Assembly: GCA_947650365.1 (NCBI GenBank)
Contig: CANTAL010000102.1
Coordinates: forward strand, 434,001-498,000
Reading direction: 5' to 3'
DNA from: Chamaelirium japonicum
Taxonomy: Eukaryota > Streptophyta > Magnoliopsida > Liliales > Melanthiaceae
DNA: 64,000 bases
Shown: positions 1 to 11,182 of the stretch, one piece after another
Position numbering within the stretch: position 1 is the first letter of the stretch
Layout of the letters: every line of letters starts with the position of its first letter
Notes under the pieces: generated by a model
The model's input: the letters and a program-made list of their open reading frames with translations, nothing else
The model's database searches: none
What the model was told of the DNA's origin: nothing
Made by a program: the position numbers and the translations under genes

Positions 1-248
1 ATCATGCATCCCATGTGCGATCGCATAATCCCAATTCCTAGTTTTCTAACCATTGAGATTATGCAACCACACATGAAAATATGTGTACGCACACCAATGG
101 CTAGTTTATTGCCGTTGGAGGTGTATAGTCGCACAACTCAATGTGTGGCTATTTTTTTAACCAATTCATCCCCCCCATCTTCTACCGTATATCCCCCCCC
201 TCCCACCACAGCGCGCGCACACACACAGATACACACAATTGATTGACA

Positions 249-430
249 TTGCAACTTCACGTGAAGAAGCACAATCGATTGGAACAAAAGAAGCTTAATG
301 ATCTAATATTCATGTAGTATAACCAGAAGCTGGAAGAAAGATTCTTGGAGAGGAAGAAGAAGCCAAGATTCTACGATCCTGTTAAGCTGGAGGTGGAAGA
401 TGATGCTTATATCCTTGGATTGCTGATATG
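249..430 (+). pseudogene. hAT transposase C-terminal fragment, decayed
   Basis: One frame reads LQLHVKKHNRLEQKKLND and, after an in-frame stop, YNQKLEERFLERKKKPR followed by YDPVKLEVEDD. This resembles the C-terminal tail of plant hAT transposases, where an NRLxxKRLNDLVxVxYN block is followed by an acidic DP region. The in-frame stop and the frame loss after about position 430 make it a pseudogene. Short ATGCGAT-like motifs lie on both sides (about 10-40 and 1065-1100), as in hAT subterminal repeats, so the original element may have covered roughly 1-1130. No clean terminal repeats or 8-bp duplication were found. Confidence 0.5.
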
Positions 431-1179
431 AACGAACAGATCTTCCAGGAGGACGACTTGACCTGATCATAAATGAAAATATCAACTTTTTAGAGAGGGA
501 AGCCTGAGACCAAGGAGGTGCTTATCAAGGGGTAGAGGAAACACAAGCAGCAATTGTGGATGTAAACGTCGTAACAAAAGTGAGGCGTCATTTGAGGACT
601 ATTAGGTTATGATGGATCTGGTCGTACCTCAGAGATTAAACTAGCAAACAACATGGATGAGGTTCTCTTCAAGAGTGATGAGGAGGAGATCGATGACGGG
701 GGTACATTGAAGAAAGAGATGACACCGATGATAGGGCTCGGCAATGGATTTGATGATGGAGGCGATGGAGGTCTCCTTTGACTCAGGGATTTAGTTAGTT
801 TTTCTCTTATAACAGTAGATTTGAAGATTATAATGCCCCATTAAGAGAATAAATTCTTGTTCTCAGTTTTTGGAATATTTGTAACCCAAATTTTAATTCT
901 AACATACTAATCAGGGTCATAGCCAAATTCCCCTCCAATAAAGAGGATATATGTTCTCTCTTTTATGAGTTCCAAAGTCTTCTGATTATTTGTTTAGAAA
1001 TTTTTTTATTTTTCTTATTTTTTATCTTTTTAATTTAAAACAAAAACACATAAAGGGGATATGCGATCATACAGTCGCATATGCGATTAGTATATGTAGA
1101 GTTGTGCAATCACAAAATCGTACTTTACAACATTATTGATGTTGAACATGAATCCTAGCCACGTGCTTGAACATCAATC

Positions 1180-3565
1180 CACTTCATGAGTGTTAGTAGA
1201 GCCCATATAGACTCCCTCCCGCTAGGGGTGGCAATCCTTGACCCGATCCGCCAACCCGACCCGAACATCCCTACTTTATTGTCTGTACGTATGCATAAAA
1301 TCCTCCGTTCTCGGAATATATCTTATGACCTTTTGCCACCCTTTTCAGTGATCCAAATCTGGATCACTTTGGTACCTACTCAACATCCTTACTTTAATGC
1401 CAGCTAAAAGAATACCATCCATATATAGGATCAAAAACACATAATGACTTTCATAGATCTTAAGGTAAATACAATGATCCATAATGTTCTCTGCAAAACT
1501 GAAGGAGGTAATAACACATGGAACTTCAAGTACCACTGTTTGGATGTTTGTTTAAGTCTGTACAATAACTTCTTCAACTTGCAAATTGACTGATTTTCTT
1601 TACCTAAGATAAAACCTCAAGTTGCACCAAGTATGTTGTATGCTTCATAGGTACTAGAAATTACCGAGCTATGTCTTCTCTTAGATCTCCTAAGACCTAT
1701 CTTTTTCTTTATAACAAACTTAGTGGCAACGTACTCTACATTATTGGGATATCAAAAAATAGTCAATCATGAATTGTCATAGGTGGTTCATCCTAATGAT
1801 CAATTTGTCCCTCTTGTATTACAAGCAAATAACCGAAAAGGCCCGTATTGCCTTAAACATAATTCCTTGTGTAGGGACACTCCCACTAAAGTTGTCACTT
1901 ACAATAAAATAAGTATTTCTAGCTACTATTATGCTCGGTGAGTGCGATGAACAATAGAACCTTATCAGATGTTTGTGTGTATGATACCTAACTTCTCATT
2001 ATTCCTCCTAGCACCCTTAGAGGATTTATTGGTATGCTTTTTCTTTATGTAGTATTTGTAAATCCAAAGTTGATAAAGTCAAGGGTCTTTAGAAAACCCT
2101 CTCCTTTACTAACCTCTTTAGCCATAGAGGGGATGAATCTTTATTGACAAAGTTTCATTAGTAGTCATCATAGAAAGATTACCTTTAGAGTATATGTTAA
2201 GTTTATATAGACCACTAATCAATAAACCAGAGCCTATGAGTACTTTATATTTATTAATCAGAATAACATAACGTTCAAACTAAAATAAAGCCCATAGGCT
2301 TAAGTCTTGAAATAGACAACAAACTACTAGAAAGCTTAGAAATATAGAAAACTCTCTCTAAGTCCAAAAAATATCAGGTCCATAAGACAAGTCTATAGAT
2401 CCCCACGCCTTCTACCTTAGAGCTTAGCTTATTCCTTGAGTAATGACTTCCTCTCCATCAGTTAGATCCCTCATATGTAGAAACCCATACATGACAATAT
2501 AAAAGAAGCACTTGGGAAGCTTCGGATCAACATCCTTTTTCTATTTGTATATATTCTTTTCTTTGTTCTTCTTAGTAGGGACAACTTTACGTGTATTGGA
2601 CTGTGTAGCCTTATGAGATGCGAAGTGTGCGCTTTCCACCTTCTTCTGCCTCAACCTACCCTCCTATTGCACACATATTGCCAACAATTCATTGATTGTC
2701 CAGTTAGTGATGTGCGTATTATAGGATATTTTAAATTATCCATACTGGGCAGGTAGTGAGTTTAGGATAAAATACACCAGAAAGGTTTCGTCGATGATGA
2801 TCTTCAAAGTCTTCAGTTGTGAAGCAACATCACGCATCTGCATGATGTGCTCTTGCACTCCCTTATCACCGGTCAGACGCATGGTAGATAGTTTTACCAT
2901 TAGGGTGCTGGCCATGACCTTGTCAGAGCTTTTGAATTGCTCTTCTAGGGCTTTTATGTAGTCTTTAACCAGATGGCACTCAGGGATGAAACTCCTTATG
3001 CTTTTCTTGATATGTGACTGGATAAACAATATATTGAGATGATTGGACTTCTCCCACTACTCGTACATTGTGTGACGACTAGGATCCAATAGGCCAATAG
3101 TCAATAGCCAGGACTTCTGAGATTATGATGCCAAGATAGATAAGGTGAGGTGTACAAGACCACGAGTTAGCCCTTTGTAGAGAAGATCCTGAGCTACTTA
3201 TATAATTTCCCCTCTCAAATATACAAGATGCGTTTTAAAACCGTGCGCCGCTACAGATTTCGTAAGAACTCTGTAGTTAAGCGTGATTGGACGAGAGTAG
3301 TACTAGGATTGGTGACCTCCCTGGAAAGTTCTCGTGCGGGCACGGGTAAAACAGACAATATCTTATATGTTTGGGACGGATATTACATGTTGATACCTTA
3401 ATTGACATACTTTTCTCTGTTGGTTCCATAGGGGGATCCATACAGAGCACCAAGTTCATGTCCATACACCAAATTGCCAAAAGTATATTATCCTTCCAGT
3501 TTGAGAAATTCTCCTCGGACAGGGAGGGAAGACATTGGGTATGGTCTGAGATACAGGACAATGTA
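1180..3565 (-). mobile_element. Decayed Copia LTR retrotransposon (gag and RT remnants)
   Basis: On the minus strand, 3390-3561 contains a Copia gag start (LSEENFSNWKDNIL) and 2736-3029 continues it with a UBN2-type gag region (VKDYIKALEEQFKSSDK, LKTLKIIIDETFLVYFILNS). At 1345-1536 there is a reverse transcriptase trace (VFLILYMDGILLA, compare the family's YVDDILL box). The order fits one minus-strand Copia element. It is heavily broken with many breaks, no LTRs were recognised, and a Cassandra LTR is inserted between the gag pieces. It looks old. Confidence 0.65.
3071..3387 (+). repeat. Solo LTR of a Cassandra-type TRIM
   Basis: About 317 bp beginning TGTGACGAC and ending GATATTACA, inserted in the decayed Copia gag. 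It matches, in the opposite orientation, the LTR at 3982-4305. It carries a 5S-rRNA-like segment in sense orientation at about 3254-3345 (GTAGTTAAGCGTG, then GTAGTACTAGGAT). 5S-derived sequence in the LTR is the hallmark of the Cassandra TRIM family. Candidate flanking duplications (CATTG and TGTTG) do not match well. Confidence 0.8.
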
Positions 3566-3691
3566 ACTGAAAAAATGAAAATGATTACATTAATACGAGA
3601 TAGAAATAAATTAATTATTCTTTATCTGATGATTAGCCCATGCTAATTACCAGTTAGTAAAATTCATAGCGGCTTATGGTTTTAATACGAG

Positions 3692-4305
3692 ATAGTACTG
3701 CTCTTGCCCGAGCATGCTTAACTACGGAGTTCTTTCGAAATCCGTAGTGGCGCACGGTTTTAAAACGCATCTTCTATATTTGGGAGATGAAATTATATAA
3801 GTAACTCAGGATCTCCTGATGATGTGGGGCTAACTCGTGGCCTTGTATACCTCACCTCACCTTATCCATCTTGGCATCACAGCCTCAGGAGTCTTGGCTC
3901 TTGGTCGTCACAATCCACCCCCCTTAAGGGCTACAGGGTTAGACCCCCCCATCCAGAGGAGAACCGGCTCTGATACCATTTTGTAACATCCTCCCCAAAC
4001 ACACAAGATTATGTCCGCTTTGTCCGTGCCCGCACGAGAACTTCCCAGGGAGGTCACCCATCCTAGTATTGCTCTTGCCCGAGCACGCTTAACTACAGAG
4101 TTCTTACAAAATCTGTAGCGGTGCATGATTTTAAAATGCGCCTTCTATGTTTAAGAGGGGAAATTATATTAGTAGCTCATGATCTCCTTCACTCCATGCA
4201 ATGTGGGGCTAACCCGTGGCCTTGTACAGCTCATCTCACCTCAGCCATCTTGGTATCATAGCCTCAGAAGTCTTAGCTCTTGGCTATTGTCTCTTGGTCG
4301 TCACA
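3692..4305 (-). mobile_element. Cassandra-type TRIM (terminal-repeat retrotransposon in miniature)
   Basis: Read on the minus strand, the 5' LTR is 3982-4305 (324 bp), the internal domain is only 69 bp (3913-3981), and the 3' LTR is 3692-3912 and incomplete. The primer-binding site TGGTATCAGAGCCGG (3964-3978) follows the 5' LTR and matches the initiator tRNA-Met type. A purine tract with GGGGGG precedes the 3' LTR. There is no coding capacity, as expected of a TRIM, which relies on proteins of other elements. Both LTRs contain 5S-rRNA-derived sequence. Confidence 0.85.
4027..4120 (-). other. 5S-rRNA-derived segment within Cassandra LTR
   Basis: The minus strand reads GTTAAGCGTGCTCGGGCAAG, then TACTAGGATGGGTGACCTCC, which closely matches the internal control region (A box, intermediate element, C box) and the end of plant 5S rRNA. 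It is part of the TRIM LTR and not a 5S gene: the first half of 5S is poorly kept and there is no tandem array. A shorter copy lies at about 3692-3760 (minus) and another at about 3254-3345 (plus). Confidence 0.85.
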
Positions 4306-4656
4306 CCAAAACCATTTCTTCTTTGGCTATTAAGGGATCACCCTTTATACGACCTAAATCACCATTTTCTTGAACCCCCTCTCAAGCTTACCAAGCGAGA
4401 CCACATTGGGCATTCACCAATGCAGAAACAAGTCAGTGGCCTTTAAAATGAGCCTATCACTGACTCCGCTGGCACCCCATCGCTCGATCCATCTCATTAG
4501 GGGCGAGAACTCGGCGATGGCCTCGTCTACGATGGTATACGACGAGAGAGCAAATCCCTTCATTCTATCGTTCTTCCTGAAAATTGGAGAAGTGAACATG
4601 GAGGAGAGCCGGTGCTTGCCTATCAGAGCGGTAGGCACCTGCTCCTTCTTTGGCGC

Positions 4657-5936
4657 TGTGGGGGGTTCTGAATCGAACCGGACGGTTCGGGTGGCGAGCA
4701 CAATCCAATAAGCCAAATGCAAAGAAGAGACGGTGGTTACGTGGAAAACCCCTTCTCAACGACGAAGGGGAAAAAACCACGGGTGGGGCGAGAATGCACT
4801 AAGACTATTCTTTCGGTTACAATTCTCTCACCTTAACCCCAATTACATACCCTGAGGATCGGTCTCCCAAACTACCGACCTCTGCAGACGGCGTCTGTCT
4901 GCAGGTCGCTTGCAAACAGTGTCTGGCTGCCGACCGACCGACCTCCGCAGACAGCCTCTGGGTGCAGACCGACCGACCTTCGCAGACAGCCTCTGGGTGC
5001 AGACCAATCGATCTCCGCAGCTCCGCAAATTTTGGGACGAAACGGGCAGCGTCTCCTCCAGAATTTTTCCTCCTCATGCTGAAGGGGTAGGTCCCCTTTT
5101 ATAGTGGCTGGGTGACGGTTACGGCGCTCCGCGAAAATCGGGCGATTGACGTGTCCCCGCAATGAGATCAACCGCCGCGGTGACGTGGCGCGCGGTTGAC
5201 ACCTAGTCACTTTAGCTCGAAAACCGCGGAGCGTTGTCAGCACAGCAAGACCTCCGTGTTCGACTACTGCCTCACTCCTCGGCTCGTTGCACGTCCCATC
5301 GAGAGGGGGGGGGGGGGTGTGCTTCCTTGGTGACCAGCCGACCGACCCCCCCCTCTGGCTACATGCCGACCCAGGAGAGAGAGGGGGGGGGGGGGGGTGT
5401 GCCTCCTTGGTGACCGACCGACCCCCCCCCTTTCTGGCTACATGCCGACCCAGAGAAAAGGGGGGGGGCTGCTGCCCTCCTTGGTGACCGACCGACCCCC
5501 CTTTTTTTGGCTACATACCGACCCAGAGAAAAGGGGGGGGGGGCTGCTGCCCTCCTTGGTGACCGACCGACCCCCCCCCCCCTTTCAGGCTACATGCCGA
5601 CCCAGAGAAAAAAGGGGGGGGGGGGGCTGCTGCCCTCCTTGGTGACCGACCGACCCAGAGAGAGGGGGTGTGTGCTGCCCTCCATTCTGGCTACATGCCG
5701 ACCCAGAGAGAGGGGGGAGTGTGTGCTGCCCTCCCTTCTGGCTACATGCCGACCTAGAGAGAGAGGGGGGGGGGGTGTTGCACCCTCTCTCCTTGGTGAC
5801 CGACCGACCGACCCCCCCTTCTTCTGGCTACATGCCGACCCAGAGAGGGGGGGGGGGGTATTTGTTGCATGGCCGATCGGCCCCTCCTTCCCTCCGACTG
5901 TTGCGTTGCCGGCTCCAAAAGGGAATGGTACACACA
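4657..5936 (-). repeat. 3' LTR of the Tat element
   Basis: A 1280-bp direct repeat of 17732-19056. The homopolymer-rich array occupies about 5300-5870 with seven units. The purine tract CAGGAGGGGGTAT on the minus strand directly precedes it (5937 onward on the plus strand) and is the likely polypurine tract. Confidence 0.92.
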
Positions 5937-7264
5937 ATACCCCCTCCTGACCGGACGGTCTTCGGTCCCGCCCGGTCAGGATCACTTCGCCTCGATTTGC
6001 GTGCCGCCTCAACTTGCATACTAGCATCGCCTTGCGTGCCTGCACCGGTTTGCGTGCGCGTCTCGGTTTGCATGCCCGCCTCAGTTCGGGGCTGTTGCCA
6101 CTCAAAAATAGCTATCTGGGTTTTTTCTGATTTTTTGCCACATGGCGTCACCGGGCACCGCCACCTCGCCTCCTCGAAATTCAAACCCATCCAGCTCCAA
6201 CTTCGTCTATAAATAGGAGCCAGATGGTTCATTTCTTTCCTCTGCTTCAGATCTTTCCTCTGCGGCTGAAGGTTCATTTGGGAGAAGTTTCGCTTGAATA
6301 CACGCCGAAGACCTGCGTGTCGGTTCACTTGGATACACGTCGAGGACCTGCGTGTCGGCTCGTTTGGATACACGTCAAGGACCTGCGTGTCGGCTCGTTT
6401 GGATATACGTCGAGGACTTGCGGCGAATATGTCTTTCACCTGGTTCTCGATGGTGAACAAGTTCCCTCTGATGGAGGAGGTCCGGGCAGCATACGGTATT
6501 CCAGATGTGATTTCGCTTGCCTTTGCTACCGGTCCTTTGGACCCGTCAGACAACAACCGCACTGTCGTCACGCTCGGCCAGCTTCGCTGCGGCCTGCGAC
6601 CTCCCCTGGCGAGCTTCTCTGGTCGTCTGCTGGAGCGCATGAACGTGTCTCCTAGCCAGATAGCTGGCAACGGCTGGAGGATCCTCCGCTGTATAGAAGA
6701 ATTAGAAGTGCTGGTGGGGCAGCAGCTTTGCATCGGGTACCTTTTGAAAAAATACTTTATCAAGGATTACAAGGTAACGCCTGGCAGCGTCTTCTCGTAC
6801 TTCAGCCTGCAGGCGCGCGCAGGCAGCCACCCTCCCATTGGGGGTCTATCTGACTCGATGAGGGGTTGGAAGGAGTGCCCCATCGTTGTCGGGGGACCCT
6901 GGAGGGGTAGCTTCAAAGTCCCCGGTCACATCTCCCAACTCGCCGCAACCATCGAGGACTACTACCCTTCCAAGCAGCTTCAGCGCCCTGAGGCTGTTGA
7001 GGAGGAGCTTGACCTACTTATTAAGCGGGTGACGAACAACGATGACGACTGGCGGCAGCTGTTTCCGAAGCTACCGGTCGTCAGGTCCTACAGCTCCACT
7101 CCAAAGAAAGGCAAACAGCCTGCGACGTCCGGTAGGAGAGAAGAGCCCATTACTTACTCTTCTGAGCTCCCTGACAGGTACGTCAGCTCCGTCAGACGCT
7201 TCGACCCAAACACCGCTACATCTAAACTCTGCGTGGTCTTCAGGCGGCGCGCGAAGTCGACTAA

Positions 7265-7987
7265 GGGGGTGTTAGTCAATTGGGATTTTAAAATCATTAT
7301 TCAAGAGTTTGTGAACTTGCGGTCTTTAAGAGTCCGCGGACTTTTTTTAAAGAGTCTCTGGGTTTTTTTAGAAGTCTGCAGACTTTTTTGAGAAGTCCAC
7401 AGTCTCATAAATCCCTTTTTTAGGAGTTCATGTGGGATTTTTGTTGTGGACTTGGACATCAAATCCCATTTGACTAACACATTTGAAGAACAATTTTGAT
7501 GAATTTTGAAAGCCTAATACGAAAAGTATTAATACGTTCATTAAAAAAATATACAAGAACAATGAATCAAAATTAAGCTCGATTTAATCAACATTGCCTC
7601 TGCCATCCAAGATTGCCTCACCACGTTGGATAAATAATTTGACCAATTTTTACATAAGCCAAATGGTAAAAAAAATTAATATCAAAGATTTTAGTAATTT
7701 TACATATAGAAATTGATAATTTTTTTATAAATAAGATCATATTTCAAACAAGATTACAAATTGTATCATGCCAAAAGACTTTAGCATACCATCAACTACG
7801 GAGGTCATTTCCATAAATAACATACAATTTGGAAGTAGCATACTAATTAAAATAATGAGTCCAATATATGATCGAGGAGGCAGGCGTCACGACAGAGCTG
7901 GATGGGTGTCGCGATCGGCATCGGACGGGCGTTACGATCGGAGTCGGACTGGCGTCGTGATCGGAACTGGACGAATCCAGAGGGTGC

Positions 7988-8050
<63 letters not shown>

Positions 8051-8580
8051 ACTATATTTTGTTCCAACCGGGGGGGGGGGGGGGGGGGGGGCGAAGGGAG
8101 AGGGCGGTCGAGAGGGGTTGGGTATATCCAAAGAAGAGGAATGAAGGAGATAGAGAGATACCTGGAAGAGGAGAATGAGGGTTGCTGGGGATTCGACGTT
8201 GGCTTCCACGATCATGAGCACGGGTGCTAGGTTTCCGGGAGATACCGATGATACCTTTCAAAGAGAAAGTCTCATGTAGGGGATTTAAAATTCCACCTTT
8301 GAGGTGGAACTTTTGATGGGCAAAAAGTATATATACTTGGGTTTGTAAATCCCTTTTGTTATGAAGTCATGGACTTGTACCATTATTATTGACTAACGCC
8401 TAACTTAGGAGTCCAAGGTCATATAAATTATTGACTAACGCCTGGATCAGGAGTTCACGTTGTGGACTCCACAACCACTAACGCTTAAATCTACAATACC
8501 ACAAAGAAGTTCAGAACCACTACTGATGTAATCCTAAATACAAGGAACTCTTTATCAAATCCTAATAGACTAACACCCCC
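7265..8580. mobile_element. Non-autonomous PIF/Harbinger-type element nested in the Tat element
   Basis: Terminal inverted repeats GGGGGTGTTAGTC (7265-7277) and GACTAACACCCCC (8568-8580), flanked by a 3-bp duplication TAA (7262-7264 and 8581-8583). TWA duplications and a GGGGGTGTT-type end are typical of PIF/Harbinger and Tourist elements. It is 1316 bp with no transposase. Subterminal GACTAACGCC motifs recur at about 8390 and 8430. The middle carries a CT microsatellite (about 7989-8043) and a G run (about 8070-8091). It interrupts the Tat antisense gene, so it arrived after the Tat insertion. Confidence 0.88.
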
Positions 8581-9175
8581 TAAAGCTGCAGGCGAGTGCA
8601 GTCGACCGGCTGCGCTCAACGTAGCTGCGCCGACGGGGAAATCAAGGAGACGAGTTTTGCTGAACGAGTCTTCCAGCGACGAAGATGCTGGACGCGCTCC
8701 TCCCGCTCGCTCCATGCGACGTGCTGCTGCCGACGACCTTCGCTCCCTCCCCGATGACTGGGTAGAGGACGTGCCGTCGACGGGTAAGCAGCACGTGGAG
8801 ATAGAAGAATTGGAGACGTCTTCCGGTCATAATGCCTCTCCCTCCCTCGGGCGAGGCGAGCGAGCCATTCCATCTGGCTCGGCTGGGTCACGTGGGAGAG
8901 CTTCACCTCGCGGTCCTGCTGCCGCACCTCCCATTGCGTCACCTGCTTCCCCTACCACTAGAAGGCTCGATCGTGCGGAGGTCCGGGACTTCATGCCTTT
9001 GCCTTCCTCCTCTGCTTCTGGGGGCACCGCCGGGCCACCTCCCGTTCTCCCCTCGAGGCTACTGAAGTTACATCTCACCGCCGCTCCCCCGGGCTCTCTG
9101 CTCGTCAGAGGGAGAAAGATGATGGTGTGGGTAGTCCTAGCTGGGAGCGTCAGCTCGACGACTTTCATGAGGTAA

Positions 9176-9330
9176 GTCTAAGTCGTTAACGAGTTGACTG
9201 CACGTCGACGACGCGCGTGACTACACGCCGACGATATGCGTAACTACATGCCGACGACATATTTTGACTTCACGTAGTAGTAACTTCTCCCATTAACTCT
9301 GTGGTACATGTTGTTTCCTTCTTTGTCAGG
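9176..9330 (+). other. Probable intron and CGTCGACGACG-type repeats in the antisense gene
   Basis: This stretch between the two coding blocks starts with GTAAGTCT and ends in CTTCTTTGTCAGG. It contains repeated ACGTCGACGACGCGCGTAAC-like phrases that recur at about 10018-10145, just beyond the antisense gene. It is noncoding. The splice reading is inferred from the consensus sites. Confidence 0.45.
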
Positions 9331-10199
9331 CGGGCTGTCGACTTGTCGAGGGGGGTATTCATAGGATGACGTGGCTTAAGGCCTCCCTTCAGGCTGCTCG
9401 GCAGGAGTCGAGAGAGCTACGCGCTCAGCTGACGGAAGCTCGACGGGTTCACACCGAAGAGCTTGCTGCAGTCCAAGCTAAGCTCGAAGCCACGCTGGAG
9501 AACGCTTCGGATTCCTTCGGACTCCAAGAAGCGTTGGATTCCGCTCAGGTGGAAAATGACGAGCTGTGGGCGAAGTTCAGGAGGCAGGCGGCTACGATCA
9601 GGGAGCAGCGTGCAGAGGCCGATGCCGCCCGAGCCGCTCACGAGGCCAAAATTGCCGTATTGAAGGCCTCCCTTGACCAGGCCGAAGCAGCGCATAAGGT
9701 TGCGCTTGACAGGCAGCATGCTGAATACACCGCGGATTGCAAGTCACTTCTTGCGGAGCAGGTGGCGGAATGGCGCAAGAAGGTCGCGAAGCTGCGCAGC
9801 AAGCTCCCGTCAGGATCGTAGAAGGCTGGGGGCGACGCTTGACCGATCTTACTCGCTGCCTTACTTTGTTTCGTGATGTAATAAAACAAAACGCTTGTTT
9901 GTGTTGGGATCTCTTGATATTTCATCTGAATGCCATGATCATTGTCTTTTTCATCAACTTTACATCTCAAGTTCATGTCGATGTCTTGCTATTAAAACTC
10001 GGATTTTGTGTCTTGATTACACGTCGACGACGCGCGTAACTACACGTCGACGATGTGTCATTGAAAATCTGGTTCTCATGTTTTGATTTCACGTCGACGA
10101 CATGCGTAACCGCACGCCGACGACGCGCGTAACTACACGTCGACGATGCACGACCAAAATCTGGCCCTTATATTAGTATGGGATGATATACTCTGCCTT

Positions 10200-11090
10200 G
10201 TTTGCATGGGTCGATCGGTCGTTCCCCCGCGGGTTCTGTTGATTGATTTTTCCAAGTGTTCATCGGCCGGTTTCGCCCTTCACAGGGTCCTGTTGACCGG
10301 TCGGTCAAGTGGTAAAACTCATTCGGAGTATCGCGTACCACTTGATTTAGGCTGGTTGTCCGGTCGCACCCTGACGGGGTCTGTTGACCTATCTTTCTAG
10401 TTGTTCACCGGCCGGTCTTGCCCTTCGTAGGGACCTATCGACCGGTCGGCCAAGTGGTAGAACTCGCTCGGAGTGTTATATACCACTTGGTTTAGGCTGG
10501 TTGACCGGTCGTACCCTGACAGGGTCTGTCGACCGATCTTTCCAGTTGTTCACCGGCCAGCCTCGCCCTTCGCAGGGACCTATCGACCGGTTGGCCAAGT
10601 GGTAGAACTCGCTCGGAGTGTTATGTACCACTTGGTTTAGGCTGGTTGACCGGTCGTACCCTGATAGGGTCTGTCGACCGATCTTTCCAGTTGTTCACCG
10701 GCCGGTCTCGCCCTTCGCAGGGACCTGTCGACCGGTCGGCCAAGTGGTAGAACTCGCTCAGAGTGTTATGTACCACTTGGTTTATGCTGGTTGACCGGTC
10801 GTACCCTGACAGGGTCTGTCGACCGATCTTTCCAGTTGTTCACCGGCCGGTCTCGCCCTTCGCAGGGACCTATCGACCGGTCGGCCAAGTGGTAGAACTC
10901 GCTCGGAGTGTTATGTACCACTTGGTTTAGGCTGGTTGATCGGTCATACCCTGACAGGGTCTGTCGATCGATCTTTCCAGTTGTTCATCGGCCGGTCTCG
11001 CCCTTCGCAGGGACCTGTCGACCGGTCGGCCAAGTGATAGAACTCGCTCGGAGTGTTATGTACCATTTGGTTTAGGTTGCCTCGGTTAAC
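10200..11090. repeat. 145-bp tandem repeat array in the Tat 3' region
   Basis: About six head-to-tail units with a 145-bp period, judged from the recurrence of TTGTTCACCGGCCGG at 10401, 10546, 10691, 10836 and 10981, with a diverged first copy near 10256. Each unit contains several GACCGGTC-like palindromes and the phrase CCACTTGGTTTAGGCTGG. The array lies just after the integrase end of pol. Tandem arrays between pol and the 3' LTR are a known trait of Tat-group elements. Confidence 0.9.
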
Positions 11091-11182
11091 CATTATTCAC
11101 TCACATGAACAAAAATGTTGAGCAAGTGTATTTTTATTGAATAGATTCAGAGTTACAAAGCGGTTACATGCGTCTTGCCCAT

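Larger units (their letters stand above)
6224..9821 (+). mobile_element. Antisense gene of the Tat element (gypsy-type transposon domain, coiled coil)
   Basis: The plus strand, opposite to gag-pol, has a coding block from about 6429 (MSFTWFSMVNKFPLMEEV) with a conserved region RTVVTLGQLRCGLRPPLASF ... SPSQIAGNGWRILRCIEELE. This resembles the plant domain annotated as putative gypsy type transposon (PF04195). A further block at 9366-9821 is Ala-, Glu- and Arg-rich with long heptad-like helices ending in KLRSKLPSGS, a probable coiled coil. A GTAAGT donor near 9173 and a TTTGTCAG acceptor near 9330 suggest a short intron, as known for antisense genes of Tat elements. A 1.3-kb transposon splits the region, so it is broken here. 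It is not a host gene. Confidence 0.75.

Noticed and set aside
4027-4120. A functional 5S rRNA gene
   Set aside because: Only the internal control region and end are well kept, and it lies within a Cassandra LTR with matching copies in the other LTRs.
5287-5950. Long Pro/Gly/Arg-rich open frames in the LTRs, also at 18271-19245
   Set aside because: They are produced by the G and C homopolymer arrays of the Tat LTRs and exist in several frames on both strands; there is no domain content.
6294-7391. A 365-codon frame as a host gene
   Set aside because: It lies inside the Tat element, resembles the PF04195 gypsy-type domain and continues into a nested transposon, so it belongs to the element's antisense gene.
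7847-8261. Arg-Glu and Ser-Leu repeat frames on both strands
   Set aside because: They are translations of the CT microsatellite and G run in the Harbinger-type element.
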